Shown here: positions 34,000 through 46,979 of the stretch, in pieces | How positions within the stretch are numbered: position 1 is the stretch's first letter | How the letters are laid out: each line of letters starts with the position of its first letter | Assembly: GCF_000801105.2 (NCBI RefSeq) | Contig: NC_079514.1 | Span: 26,514,293 to 26,578,292, forward strand | Length of the DNA: 64,000 nt | Origin: Raphanus sativus | Lineage: Eukaryota > Streptophyta > Magnoliopsida > Brassicales > Brassicaceae | Reading direction: 5' to 3' | Notes under the pieces: generated by a model | What the model was told of the DNA's origin: nothing | What the model saw: only the letters and a program-made list of their open reading frames with translations | Database searches by the model: none | Position numbers and translations under genes: made by a program

Positions 34000-36900
34000 A
34001 TGTCTTCTGGAGATTATTTTCGTTCGTGGATGGATAGACCTCATTTGGATCCCAACACCAATTTGCTTACAGAAGAATACGTTTGAGGTATTGGAGAATT
34101 CATGAAGCTTGTTCAACAGCACTCGGATGCAAATACAGGTATGGTAAGATGTCCCTGCTCTACTTGTAATAACAATAAAATTATAAAAGAATGGGAAGTT
34201 TGGAAACATTTGTATAGAAAAGGGTTTGCACGGAATTATAAAGTTTGGTATCTTCATGGGGAAACTGGTTTTGAATATGGTAGTAGTAGCGAACCTCAGC
34301 CTGTTAGCAAACAACCTCAGTCTTATGGTTGGTTAGAAGAACCGAGAATGGATGTAGATTATGGTGTAGGTACTGAGCAGATGGTACATGATCAGTATAG
34401 AGGGGAAGAACCAAATCTCGAATCGGGGAGATATTTTGACATGTTGGATGCAGGAAAACAACCTTTGTATAAAGGTTGTAGAGATGGTCATTCACCTTTA
34501 TCATCTGCAAGTAGATTGATGGGTATTAAGACAGATTATAATTTGGCTGAAGAATGCGTAGATGCGATAGCTGATTATGTTAAAGGTGTTCTGCCAGAGG
34601 ATAATCTTGCACCGGGTTCATACTACGAGGTTTAGAAACTTGTTGCGGGTCTTCGATTACCGTACGAAGTGATAGATGTATGTATCGACAACTGCATGAT
34701 CTACTGGGGAGCGGATAAGGATCGGGATAAATGCAAATTTTGTTGGAAACCTCGTTATCAGGAAACGAGGGGAAGAGTTCTGGTACCATTCAAAAGAATG
34801 TGGTATTTGCCTTTGACGGAAAGATTGAAGAGGTTGTATCAGTGTGAGCGCACGGCGAAGGCAATGAGATGGCATGCAGAGCATTCTACAAATGGTGAGA
34901 TTAGACATCCTTCAGATGCGAAGGCTTGGAAACATTTCCAATCAACATATCCAGAATTTGCTGAACAGAGAAGAAATGTTTATCTGGGATTATGCACTGA
35001 TGGTTTCGGCCCATTTGGAAAGCATAGAAGACAATATTCTCTATGGCCGGTGATTGTGACACCATACAACTTGCCGCCAAATTTGTGCATGCGACGAGAG
35101 TTTTTGTTCCTCTCCATTCTCGTCCCCGGGCCAGCTCATCCTAAGAGATCACTAGATGTGTTTCTTCAACCACTAATATATGAGTTACAACAACTATGGG
35201 CGGTTGGTGCTGAGACATACGATGTTTCGTGCAGAGAAAACTTTCATATGCGGGCAGCACTTATGTGATGCAATAAGTGACTTTCCAGCATATGGTATGT
35301 TATCCGGATGGACAACACATGGCAGGCTTTCATGTCCATATTGTCAAGATAACACAGATGCTTTCCAACTAAAGCACGGAAGGAAAACATGTTGGTTTGA
35401 TTGTCACAGAAGATTTCTACCACCTGATCATCCATACCGTAGGAGTAAGACTTTGTTTACGAAGAACAAGCAGGTGTTTGATGATCCACCTACGGAAGTT
35501 AGTGGGAAAGATTTGGCGACACAGTTTAGGGATTTTGGTGCACAAAGGACGCCAGACGTAGGTGGACATGAAAACATTCCAGTCAATGCTGTTGGAGAGC
35601 TACATAACTGGCACAAAAAGAGTATTTTCTGGGATCTGCCATATTGGGAGAGTCATCTATTGCGTCACAACTTAGATGTCATGCATATTGAGAAGAACTT
35701 TTTCGACAATCTGATGAACACAATCCTCAACATCCAAGGTAAAACGAAGGATAATCTGAAGTCAAGGTTGGATTTAGTCGATATCTGTGATCGTTCTGAA
35801 CTTCACGTTGATGAGAACGGTACGGCACCTTTTCCCATTTATCGGCTGGATGGTGCTGGCAAAGAAGCGTTCTTTGATTGGATTACAGATAAAGTGAAAT
35901 TTCCAGACGGTTATGCATCAAATTTGGGTAATTGCGTTGACAGAAGCGAAGGAAAGTTTACTGGCTTGAAGAGTCACGATTGTCATGTGATTATGCAGCG
36001 GCTCCTTCCGTTTGCTTTTTCCGCACTATTACCACGTAATGTTCATGAAGTAGTTGCAGGGATAAGTGTTTTCTTCCGTGATTTATGCACCAGAGTAGTG
36101 ACTGAGGAGGGTATTAGTACTTTGAAGGAAAACGTACCCGTTAGTCTTTGCAACCTCGAGAAGATATTTCCTCCATCATTCTTTGATGTAATGGAACATC
36201 TTGCTATTCATCTCGCAAGAGAATTGGAGCTTGGTGGTCCTGTGCAGTACCGATGGATGTATCTTTTTGAGCGTTATATGCATCATCTGAAGAAGAAGAA
36301 GATCAAAAATTTAAGCAAGGTGGAAGGATCTATAATTGCACAGGTGATCAATGAAGAAACTTCAAACTTTGCTGAAAACTACTTTCCATCAGAAGTGCAT
36401 ACAAAAAACCGAAGACCTGCTCGGCATGATGACAGAGGAGAGAAAGCAACGTATCATGTTACTGTCCCAAGCATGTTCAGCGAAATAGGATGACTAAGTG
36501 GAAAACCCACGAAGCGGAGACTGACGGAGATTGAGCACGCTCATTTGCAAACATATTTGCTTACCAACTGTGAAGATGTTCTACAATATGAGAGGTAAAA
36601 ATATATTTTTCATTTAAATTGTTATATTAATTTTCAATAAGTTTTATTTCATATGAATAATATCTTTTTATATAGTGTTTATATGGCAGAGTTGCGTATG
36701 ACTTACAGACATGCCACAGAAGAAGAGCTTCAACAACTCAGACATAACGGATTTGCTGCATGGCTTCTTAATTATGTGAGTCATAACATATATGAAATAA
36801 TTAACATTTTACTCATATATATTTAGTATAAAATAATAAACATTTCACTCATATATATATATATTTTATTTTATAGGTGACTGATGGTTTGGCCAGAGGT

Positions 36901-37518
36901 TTTTGTGTTCGATGATTGGATATGCGAGTTTATTGCGGGACCAAACTATGTGATCAAATCATATCCAAATATTGTACACGAGGATATGCCTTTGCAAAAA
37001 AAGGTCATTCTAGGACAACTTATGATGGAGGTGTTTTCGTCTTCTTCCGGTGACGATGTCTACTACGGCAACATACAAGAAATATTGGAAATCCAGTATC
37101 CTGGTATGGTTGGATTGCGGTGTGTAGTATTCTATTGTGATTGGTATGACACCACCCCAGATCGAGGAGTGAAGACTGATGCGTTTGGTGTTACTTCGAT
37201 TCATTCGCGGAGGAAACTTCAACATTATGATCCTTTCATTCTTGCTTCGCAAGCTGATCAGGTTGTCAATTTAATATTCAAAAATATAATTAACGGTTAT
37301 ATATTATTATTAATACCTTGAAAAATTGATAGGTGTGCTACATCAGTTACCCTCGGGTTACGCACCGAGACGATCCATGGATCACAGTGACGCAAATCAA
37401 CCCAAGAGGACGAGTAAACGGACCTTCTGATAATGATCCATTACAACAAACTCTACCAGCAACGTGAGTGCCTTAGTTGAAGATTTGGCAGAGGGTTGAA
37501 CTCGTTGAGAATTTTAAC
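34000..37518 (+). pseudogene. TNP2-type transposase gene, first (probably duplicated) copy
   Basis: Same gene as 38060-41672, collinear and almost identical, but stopping mid-exon at the N gap. Pieces: 34102-34635 (transposase-associated region, VRCPCSTCNN, HLYRKGF), 34669-35268 and 35180-36493 (TNP2 core and DUF4218-like region), 36884-37321 (DUF4216-like). Relative to the other copy it has many 1-base insertions and deletions, rising toward the gap (for example 37470-37500). Some of its frames are open where the other copy is broken, and the reverse. This is the pattern of unpolished read errors rather than of two evolved copies. Confidence 0.75.
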
Positions 37519-37618
37519 NNNNNNNNNNNNNNNNNNNNNNNNNNNNNNNNNNNNNNNNNNNNNNNNNNNNNNNNNNNNNNNNNNNNNNNNNNNNNNNNNN
37601 NNNNNNNNNNNNNNNNNN
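37519..37618. other. Assembly gap (100 N)
   Basis: Exactly 100 N, a conventional placeholder for a gap of unknown size. The 3959 bases left of it (33560-37518) match the 3952 bases right of it (37619-41570). Confidence 0.99.
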
Positions 37619-37975
37619 AAAGTCGCCGGACCATTCCGACCACATTCCGACGACATACCGACGAAATCCAAAAACACGGGTTTCGTCGGTATTTCGTCGG
37701 AAAAGTCCGACAAACTTCCGACGAAGGGCGGTCGTCGGTATATTCCGACGACAATTCCGACGAAAGCCCGACAAAAATTATAACCGTTACGGTCGTCGGA
37801 ATTCCGTCGGAAAATACCGACGCCGTTCCGACGGAAGCTCTCGACCGTTGGCGAGAAAGAATATGCCCGTTTATAGCCGTTAGACATTTTAAAAAAACCG
37901 ACGGAATTCCGACGGATTTTTTATAGTTTGTCGGAATTACGTCGGAATGGCGTCGGATTGCCGAAAGCATTTTCC

Positions 37976-37982
37976 TATAAAT
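37976..37982 (+). promoter_or_regulatory. TATA box of the CACTA transposase gene
   Basis: TATAAAT about 78 bases before the ATG at 38060, inside the subterminal repeat zone. Spacing fits a plant core promoter with a short leader. Confidence 0.55.
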
Positions 37983-38059
37983 GCAACCTCTCCTCATTCA
38001 TCTCATTCACTCCTCATTCTCTCTTCATTTTCTCTTATCATAAGAAATTCGAAAAAATT

Positions 38060-41000
38060 ATGTCTTCTGGAGATTATTTTCGTTCGTGGATGGATAGACC
38101 TCATTTGGATCCCAACACCAATTTGCTTACAGAAGAATACGTTTGAGGTATTGGAGAATTCATGAAGCTTGTTCAACAGCACTCGGATGCAAATACTGGT
38201 ATGGTAAGATGTCCCTGCTCTACTTGTAATAACAATAAAATTATAAAAGAATGGGAAGTTTGGAAACATTTGTATAGAAAGGGTTTGCACGGAATTATAA
38301 AGTTTGGTATCTTCATGGGAAACTGGTTTTGAATATGGTAGTAGTAGCGAACCTCAGCCTGTTAGCGAACAACCTCAGTCTTATGGTTGGTTAGAAGAAC
38401 CGAGAATGGATGTAGATTATGGTGTAGGTACTGAGCAGATGGTACATGATCATATGAGGGGAGAAACCAAATCTCGAATCGGGGAGATATTTGACATGTT
38501 GGATGCAGGAAAACAACCTTTGTATAAAGGTTGTAGAGATGGTCATTCACCTTTATCATCTGCAAGTAGATTGATGGGTATTAAGACAGATTATAATTTG
38601 GCTGAAGAATGCGTAGATGCGATAGCTGATTATGTTAAAGGTGTTCTGCCAGAGGATAATCTTGCACCGGGTTCATACTACGAGGTTCAGAAACTTGTTG
38701 CGGGTCTTCGATTACCGTACGAAGTGATAGATGTATGTATCGACAACTGCATGATCTACTGGGGAGCGGATAAGGATCGGGATAAATGCAAATTTTGTTG
38801 GAAACCTCGTTATCAGGAAACGAGGGGAAGAGTTCTGGTACCATTCAAAAGAATGTGGTATTTGCCTTTGACGGAAAGATTGAAGAGGTTGTATCAGTGT
38901 GAGCGCACGGCGAAGGCAATGAGATGGCATGCAGAGCATTCTACAAATGGTGAGATTAGACATCCTTCAGATGCGAAGGCTTGGAAACATTTCCAATCAA
39001 CATATCCAGAATTTGCTGAACAGAGAAGAAATGTTTATCTGGGATTATGCACTGATGGTTTCAGCCCATTTGGAAAGCATAGAAGACAATATTCTCTATG
39101 GCCGGTGATTGTGACACCATACAACTTGCCGCCAAATTTGTGCATGCGACGAGAGTTTTTGTTCCTCTCCATTCTCGTTCGTCCCGGGCCAGCTCATCCT
39201 AAGAGATCACTAGATGTGTTTCTTCAACCACTAATATATGAGTTACAACAACTATGGGCGGTTGGTGCTGAGACATACGATGTTTCGTGCAGAGAAAACT
39301 TTCATATGCGGGCCACTTATGTGGACAATAAGTGACTTTCCAGCATATGGTATGTTATCCGGATGGACAACACATGGCAGGCTTTCATGTCCATATTGTC
39401 AAGATAGCACAGATGCTTTCCAACTAAAGCACGGAAGGAAAACATGTTGGTTTGATTGTCACAGAAGATTTCTACCACCTGATCATCCATACCGTAGGAG
39501 TAAGACTTTGTTTACGAAGAACAAGCAGGTGTTTGATGATCCACCTACGGAAGTTAGTGGGAAAGATTTGGCGACACAGTTTAGGGATTTTGGTGCACAA
39601 AGGACGCCAGACGTAGGTGGACATGAAAACATTCCAGTCGATGCTGTTGGAGAGCTACATAACTGGCACAAAAAGAGTATTTTCTGGGATCTGCCATATT
39701 GGGAGAGTCATCTATTGCGTCACAACTTAGATGTCATGCATATTGAGAAGAACTTTTTCGACAATCTGATGAACACAATCCTCAACATCCAAGGTAAAAC
39801 GAAGGATAATCTGAAGTCAAGGTTGGATTTAGTCGATATCTGTGATCGTTCTGAACTTCACGTTGATGAGAACGGTACGGCACCTTTTCCCATTTATCGG
39901 CTGGATGGTGCTGGCAAAGAAGCGTTCTTTGATTGGATTACAGATAAAGTGAAATTTCCAGACGGTTATGCATCAAATTTGGGTAATTGCGTTGACAGAA
40001 GCGAAGGAAAGTTTACTGGCTTGAAGAGTCACGATTGTCATGTGATTATGCAGCGGCTCCTTCCGTTTGCTTTTTCCGCACTATTACACGTAATGTTCAT
40101 GAAGCAGTTGCAGGGATAAGTGTTTTTCTTCCGTGATTTATGCACCAGAGTAGTGACTGAGGAGGGTATTAGTACTTTGAAGGAAAACGTACCCGTTAGT
40201 CTTTGCAACCTCGAGAAGATATTTCCTCCATCATTCTTTGATGTAATGGAACATCTTGCTATTCATCTCGCAAGAGAATTGGAGCTTGGTGGTCCTGTGC
40301 AGTACCGATGGATGTATCTTTTTGAGCGTTATATGCATCATCTGAAGAAGAAGAAGATCAAAAATTTAAGCAAGGTGGAAGGATCTATAATTGCACAGGT
40401 GATCAATGAAGAAACTTCAAACTTTGCTGAAAACTACTTTCCATCAGAAGTGCATACAAAAAACCGAAGACCTGCTCGGCATGATGACAGAGGAGAGAAA
40501 GCAACGTATCATGTTACTGTCCCAAGCATGTTCAGCGAAATAGGACGACTAAGTGGAAAACCCACGAAGCGGAGACTGACGGAGATTGATCACGCTCATT
40601 TGCAAACATATTTGCTTACCAACTGTGAAGATGTTCTACAATATGAGAGGTAAAAATATATTTTTCATTTAAATTGTTATATTAATTTTCAATAAGTTTT
40701 ATTTCATATGAATAATATCTTTTTATATAGTGTTTATATGGCAGAGTTGCGTATGACTTACAGACATGCCACAGAAGAAGAGCTTCAACAACTCAGACAT
40801 AACGGATTTGCTGCATGGCTTCTTAATTATGTGAGTCATAACATATATGAAATAATTAACATTTTACTCATATATATTTAGTATAAAATAATAAACATTT
40901 CACTCATATATATATATATTTATTTTATAGGTGACTGATGGTTTGGCCAGAGGTTTTGTGTTCGATGATTGGATATGCGAGTTTATGCGGGGACCAAACT

Positions 41001-41672
41001 ATGTGATCAAATCATATCCAAAATATTGTACACGAGGATATGCCTTTGCAAAAAAAGGTCATTCTAGGACAACTTATGATGGAGGTGTTTCCTCTTCTTC
41101 CGGTGACGATGTCTACTACGGCAACATACAAGAAATATTGGAAATCCAGTATCCTGGTATGGTTGGATTGCGGTGTGTAGTATTCTATTGTGATTGGTAT
41201 GACACCACCCCAGATCGAGGAGTGAAGACTGATGCGTTTGGTGTTACTTCGATTCATTCGCGGAGGAAACTTCAACATTATGATCCTTTCATTCTTGCTT
41301 CGCAAGCTGATCAGGTATGTCAATTTAATATTCAAAAATATAATTAACGGTTTATATATTATTATTAATACCTTGAAAAATTGATAGGTGTGCTACATCA
41401 GTTACCCTCGGGTTACGCACCGAGACGATCCATGGATCACAGTGACGCAAATCAACCCAAGAGGACGAGTAAACGGACCTTCTGATAATGATCCATTACA
41501 ACCAAACTCTACCAGCAACGTGAGTGCAGTTGAAGATTTGGCAGAGGTTGAACTCGTTGAGAATTTTAACGAGTTTGGACTTGATGCTGTTGTACACTCG
41601 GAGCCAGAAGCTGAGATTGGCGAGTTTGACAAAGATTCTGAAAATTCTACAGATTCTGAAGATTCTGATTAG
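38060..41672 (+). pseudogene. CACTA TNP2-type transposase gene, second copy (four exons)
   Basis: Start MSSGDYFRSWMDRPH at 38060. Exons about 38060-40649, 40731-40830, 40931-41314 and 41388-41672, each with GT/AG borders. Domains in order: transposase-associated N terminus (with CPCSTCNN), TNP2/Transposase_21 core (YDVSCRENFHMR, LSCPYCQDSTDAF, HNLDVMHIEKNFFDN), DUF4218-like (FPPSFFDVMEHLAIHL), DUF4216-like (IQEILEIQYPGM...VVFYCDWYD) and an acidic tail. TGA at 38144 replaces what looks like CGA early in the gene, in both copies. Frame breaks near 38280-38320, 39315 and 40090 could be sequence errors. The transposase would cut at the CACTA ends in the nucleus. Confidence 0.82.
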
Positions 41673-41716
41673 GACTTATGTTTTCTTAGTTGTATGATTA
41701 GTTTTTTTTTAATTAA

Positions 41717-42450
41717 CAAAATCCGTCGGTATTCCATCGGAATATTCCGATGAAATTCCGACGACTCGTGGTTAATTCAGGGTTTAGCCATTCGTCGGAA
41801 TTCCGTCAGAATATTCCGATGGAATTCCGACGGATTTAATAAAATCCGTCGGAATTCCATCGGAACACTCTGACGGAATTCCGACGACCTGAATATTTGA
41901 AATTTTTATATCATAATATATCTATATTTGGATATCGAAACTACTTTAATAACACATATTAGATGTTTAATATAATATTACATATCAACCTTTCGAGTTT
42001 TACAAGTTATTTAAAAAATTATATATGTATATCATTGTTTTCATAACATCTCATCTTAATACTCATATACTTTCATTCATATTAATATAAACTTACACTA
42101 CAAAACACAATTGTGTGTAAAAATTGGATTTGAAAACCTTATTATAGTTAATATTTTTTAAATAGTCTATTTATTATCAAAGTTTTGGATTTGATCAGTA
42201 AGAAACTTGTTTTTAAACCCTAAACCCCAAGTCGTCGGAATTCGGTCAGAATATACCGATGGAATTCCGACGACCTGCCCCATTCCGACGGATATATGTT
42301 CGTCGGAATTCCGTCGGTTTGTTAGTTTCCCGAAATTACAAACCGCGTGAAAATTTCGAGTGGACCGCGTGAATATTTCATTAAACCGCGCATTTAATAT
42401 TTTATTCTTTTTCCGACGACATACCGACGGACACGGGTCCGTCGGTTCCT
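41717..42450. repeat. Intergenic CCGACG/CGTCGG repeat clusters in the CACTA
   Basis: Two clusters (41717-41890 and about 42233-42450) of TTCCGACGG / CCGTCGGAATTCC motifs, the same type as the subterminal repeats, lie between the transposase and TNPA-like genes. Between them (41890-42230) is AT-rich sequence without an ORF. A TATA-like TTTAAATA is at about 42443. Confidence 0.65.
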
Positions 42451-42583
42451 TTAAATAAAAACCAATCCTTCTTCCTTCTTCACTATTTTCGCCTCTATCT
42501 CTAAATCCTCTCCGTTTTCTCTCTCTTCTCCGGCGATTCTCACCGCGAATCCGGCGTCCCCACCTCCGTGAATCCATCCCACC

Positions 42584-44734
42584 ATGTAAGTATCATCTCA
42601 ATCTCTATCTTTTTCATTTTTTTGAGTTTAGGATGTTAGATTTTAGGATTTGAGGTTTGATTGATTTGCATGTTCGAAATTGAATGGATAGTTTAGGATT
42701 TAGGGTGTTAGATTTTAGGATTTGTTGTCTTTTTTTTTTGGTTTATATATTGGATTTGTTGATTTTTTAAAAAACGTTTTTCATATTTTTATATATCTAA
42801 CAACTTTTTCTATATTTATAAAAGTTTATAAAAACGTTTTTATGCAGATAAAATATTTTTATGACGATAAAAAACTTTTTTAATATTTTATATAGATAAA
42901 AACGATTTTTAATATTTTATATAGATAAAAACGATTTTTAATTATTTTATGTATATAAAAACTATTTTTAATATTTTATATATATAAAACGATTTTTAAT
43001 TAATTTTATGTAGATAAAAACTATTTGTAATATTTTTATATAGCTAAAAACGATTTTTAATTAATTTTATGTAGATAAAAACTATTTTTAATATTTTTTA
43101 TAGATAAAAACGATTTTTAATTATTTTTATGTATTTATAAAACCATTTTTAATTTTTTTTGAGGATAAAAAAGAATTTTATTTTTTTATATATATGTTTT
43201 GACTAATATATTAATTTTATTTTCTAGGTCTGATGATTCGAGTGCTCGTCAGCGTGCCCGACCTCGTCGTTCCGCACCCCGTGGCCGAGCTAGTTCGGTG
43301 AGCAGTTCCCGTGCATCGGGTTCGTCGTCTCACGAACAAAACTCGGTTCCTGTCGCTCCGGCTCCCGCTCCGGCTCCCGCTCCGGCTCCCGCTCCAGCTC
43401 CTGCAGCCGCTCCACATGACCCGGGGGTCATGCCAGTTGAAATATTGGTTCAACAACCAGGTCGAGAGCATCTCCCGTTTCTCGAACAATACCCACGAAT
43501 GGGACACTCGACTTGGTTAGTATTTTTATTTCATTTGTACAATTATTTTTTTTCCTTTTAATCTAACATTTTTTTTAAAAAGGTTCAACAAGTCGACCAG
43601 TGGGATTAGCGGGAGCATCACCCAGATGATGTATTCGATGCTCCAGACGGGATATGACAAGTGGACTTCGATCCCTTCCGCGGAATGCGAGTTGTGGTTT
43701 CGTCAGTTCGCGGCAACTATTAAGTTTTTTTTTTAAACATTTTTAAATTTTTTATATTTTTATATGTACTAATCAAATCGTGTGTTTTTTGTAGCAAGAA
43801 TTTACTTGGGACTCCGGCCTGACGGAAACAGTCCGTCAGGCATTCAGCCGCAAAGCCCAGACCGTCTACACGAAGCAGATCTACGAGTGGAAGCAAGTAT
43901 GGCTGGATGAGAGGAAGCCCCGGTTACTTAGCGGGACGGTGTGGACCCAATTGATCCAGCACTGGGAGAAGGAAGAGACTATAGAGAAGTCTCTACAGAA
44001 CTCCGCCAACCGGAAGAGCGATCGTGGCGGGAAAGGTATTTACGTGCACAACCTCGGCGCTTGCAGTATGTCCTCTAAGAAGGATCAACTGGTAAGTTTT
44101 TTTTTATTTGTCTTTCTAGTTACTTAAATAATTTTTTATATGCATTACCTAACACATTTTTTTTTAGATTCAAGAAAACGATGGTAATCCCGTCGATCAT
44201 CTCGTCGTCATTAAGGAGGCGTACACCAACAAAGGGATGGGTGAAATTCAGGATCCGGTGATCAGAGAGGTCATTGAGATGGTGGAATCTCAAAAAGAAG
44301 CTTTTCTAGCTTCTCAGCAGCCTCTTTCTGACGACGATTCTACGGGTGCTTCGAACAACATGTCCCGACTGCAAATCAACGAGCTGGTTGAAAAGGTAAT
44401 TTTTTTTTCTATTCTTATATTTGTTTTAATACTTTATTTATTAATTTTATATTTTTTCTATTACTATATTTTACTAACTTAAATTTTTTCTAGGCGGTCC
44501 CTAAAAAAAAAGGGTCGTTTGGTAGGGTTGGCCCGTCGTGCTTCTTCATGTCCGACTTCTTCATCTCAAGTCCCGTACGCCGATCCATTGATTCTAGAGC
44601 AGCTACAGAACAAGGATCAACGGATTGGAGCATTGGAGGAGCAGAATGCTACAATCCTTGCTGAGTTGGCAGATCAGAAGAAGACCAACCTCGAGATAAT
44701 GCAGAAGTTGGATCGTTTGTTCCCGGATCAGTAG
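42584..44734 (+). pseudogene. CACTA second gene, TNPA-like (Ptta/En/Spm, Transposase_24 type)
   Basis: Exons about 42584-42585, 43228-43515, 43583-43723, 43795-44091, 44168-44395 and 44494-44734. The start codon appears split: AT at 42584-42585 before a GTAAGT donor, G at 43228 after TTTTCTAG, giving MSDDSSARQRARPRR. Features: basic N terminus, an Ala-Pro repeat (43355-43415), an FNKSTSGISGSITQMMYSML block, QEFTWDSGLTETVRQAF, WKQVWLDERKP and a C-terminal coiled helix. A 642-bp AT-rich first intron has TATATAGATAAAAACGATTTTTAAT repeats in part. The exon 3 donor lacks one expected G and exon 6 has a 9-A frameshift; both may be sequence errors. Likely a DNA-binding partner of the transposase. 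Confidence 0.7.
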
Positions 44735-44916
44735 TTTTTTTTTTGTTTTTTAATTTAAAACTTTCTAAATTTTTTTTTTCAGTTTGTATTAAAACTTATT
44801 TTCTATAATATTATTATTAGTTTCTTAATTTCAGTTTTTTTTTAAATTAATTTTAATATTTTAAAAATTAAAAAAAAAATAAAAATAAATTTAATTAATA
44901 AAATTTATAAATCAGT

Positions 44917-45330
44917 AATTCCGACGAAATAAATCCGTCGGTATATTCCGACGACACATTCCATCGGTATATTCCGACGAAATATGTTGTCGGATGATTC
45001 CGACGGATCCGTTCGTCGGAATATCCCGACGACGTGTTTCGTCGGAATATACCGACAACTCGTTTCATCGGAATTTCCGACGACTATGTTCGTCGGAATA
45101 TTCCGATGCAATTGTTGTCGTCGGAATCATGAGTTTCCAATGAATACGGTGATCGGAATACTCTGACGGACTTCCGAGGGAATTCGTTATCGGAATGGCG
45201 TCGGAACTCCATCAGAATCGGGTTCATCGCTATCCGTCAGAAAATCGTCGGACTGTCTGATGGATTTCCGATGAATTTTTTTTTTCCGACCAACTGAAAC
45301 CGACGACCACTTTCGTCGGTATGCGTCTGT
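44917..45330. repeat. Right subterminal repeats of the CACTA
   Basis: Array of TTCCGACGA / CGTCGGAATAT variants in both orientations, ending next to the right TIR. Near-identical to 24537-24950. Confidence 0.75.
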
Positions 45331-45345
45331 TTTCTTGTAGTGTTC

Positions 45346-46224
45346 TAGAAATGCCTAGGCGCGAGCCGATAATGAACACTAGGTCTCAAGGAGGGGCATT
45401 AGCTCTTCTCCAAGGAGACAACTAGTTCAAACATATAATTTAAGATATAAGGATCCTAGTGATCTATTCTCTAGTTAGCTACTCTAGAACAAGCATAGGG
45501 TGTAATCTATTTAATGAATATCACAACTTAGCAAATATAGTTTGGGGCTAATCCCACGAACCTATTTAAACCCTAGATCTAACAAGTAGACTACTCAGAC
45601 ATAGCTAAGCAATTCATAACACAAGATAGGTAAAAGAATTGCATTAGATAGGGAATAGAAAACAAATGGAGTTCAATCACAAATCTCTCAATGATCTCTC
45701 CAATCCCTCAAAACATATAAAACTCTAGTCTTTCTCTCACACACTCTGCTTTGCTTCTCAAGACTTGTTGCTTGCTTGTCAAAGCTTGCTTGCCGTCAAA
45801 AACACTTTGCATGAATATTTAAGCATTTCCATTAGTTTAAAAACTCGTCAGGGGTAATCTCGTAATTTGGTAAAGTCTTGGTGAAGTAGTCGGCTAAACC
45901 ATTTCGTCCTCGATATCGATCGACAACACTGGATGTGTATCGGTTGATTATAATCTTCTAGTACGCGGATCTTCTCAGCTACATCGATCGACAACTCTGG
46001 ATGAGTATCGATCAATTCTTATCACAATGTTGACTTTTGACTTGGTCTTGAATGGTCAACTCAGGTGTATTATCTCTTGTACTCCAAAATGCTCCAAAAA
46101 CATCACTTTATCACGAAACGCTCCTGAACCTGAAAACATATCTAACAGGCTAGAAAACACATTAGTTATATAATAAAATACTACTATACCATGGTAGAAA
46201 TAGGGTGAAATCCATGGTTTATCA
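45346..46224 (-). repeat. 5' LTR of element B, outer part
   Basis: U3-side part of the LTR after the CACTA. The outer end reads (minus strand) TGATAAACCATGG, one base off the family TGATATACC, followed on the plus strand by TCGAC (46225-46229), the target copy whose partner GTCGA is at 60917-60921. Confidence 0.85.
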
Positions 46225-46979
46225 TCGACTTACCACCAATGCCTGAAATTCCCAACTCCAAAAGGCATCAAAACTATTCGCGGAAGTCAAAGAAGTTCTC
46301 GGACATGCTACCTCGCGAGCTTCAAAGACATCGAACCACTCCCTTAGGCCGAAGCATACACCTCAAGGCGATTCACCAAAGCCGTACGCCATCCCGTACA
46401 CGATCAAAAGCCAAAGCGACCCTTAACTAAGGGGAAACAATTGAACCACATTAATACTTGATCCCTTCCCAAGGGTACGTAGGCAGCTCACGAAACGAGT
46501 TCAGTCACCTCCCAACATTCAAAATAAGAAGGGAGCATTTTGCAGCAACACAAGCAAAATATCCATGTCAAGGATCGTACTATGTAGACTTTCTTTTAAA
46601 CAAAATTCGATTGTAATAAATTAACAGCCATAATTTATCCAAAAAAGGACTTTTCCGAGATTTACAGTATTCCAAACACAAGTTTTACCACGATACAGTT
46701 CTCCTACTTACTAAACGACTAGGTGTAAGCTCGAGGCCCTGATCAAATCTCAGAGTACAATTCGGTCCCGCTGGAAAACGCGGCATATTGGTTTTAGTAA
46801 AAACCTCATTCTACGCCGACAAGGCATCGACGGAGTATCAACTCGTTTCGATCAAAAGTTCAAAAGAAAAACAGAACTCTATCCTTAAAAAGAAAATACG
46901 AGGCATTCAAACTCATCTCCTTTATTAAAATCAATAACAAAAACAAATAAATTATCAAAAACATGGAAAGCAATCGATG
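46225..46979 (+). pseudogene. Element D protease C terminus and 3' spacer, inverted piece
   Basis: From TCGAC the plus strand encodes TYHQCLKFPTPKG and TIRGSQRSSRTCYLASFK, the protease-RT linker region of Tat elements. It is the continuation of the protease cut at 60917 on the other strand. A TAG occurs near 46343. After about 46435 it turns into non-coding spacer (CCCAAGGGTACGTAGGCAGC near 46470), normally found after integrase. RT, RNase H and integrase are therefore deleted. Confidence 0.75.

Larger units (their letters stand above)
33512..45342 (+). mobile_element. CACTA (En/Spm) DNA transposon, with an assembly gap inside
   Basis: The left end CACTACAAGAAAA (33512) and right end TTTTCTTGTAGTG (45342) are inverted and flanked by the 3-bp target copy TTC (33509-33511, 45343-45345). 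The intact target is seen in the B' 3' LTR near 22593. It holds a TNP2-type transposase gene, a second gene of TNPA type, and CCGACG-type subterminal repeats. Only one pair of TIRs exists although the transposase block appears twice around the N gap; one copy is probably an assembly artefact, giving a real length near 7.8 kb. Confidence 0.88.

Noticed and set aside
33560..41570. Tandem duplication of the CACTA transposase gene
   Set aside because: Block ends coincide exactly with the 100-N gap and differences are indel-type; an unmerged contig overlap is more likely.
43199..43561. Ala-Pro repeat ORF as an independent gene
   Set aside because: It is exon 2 of the TNPA-like gene; the following exons join in phase.
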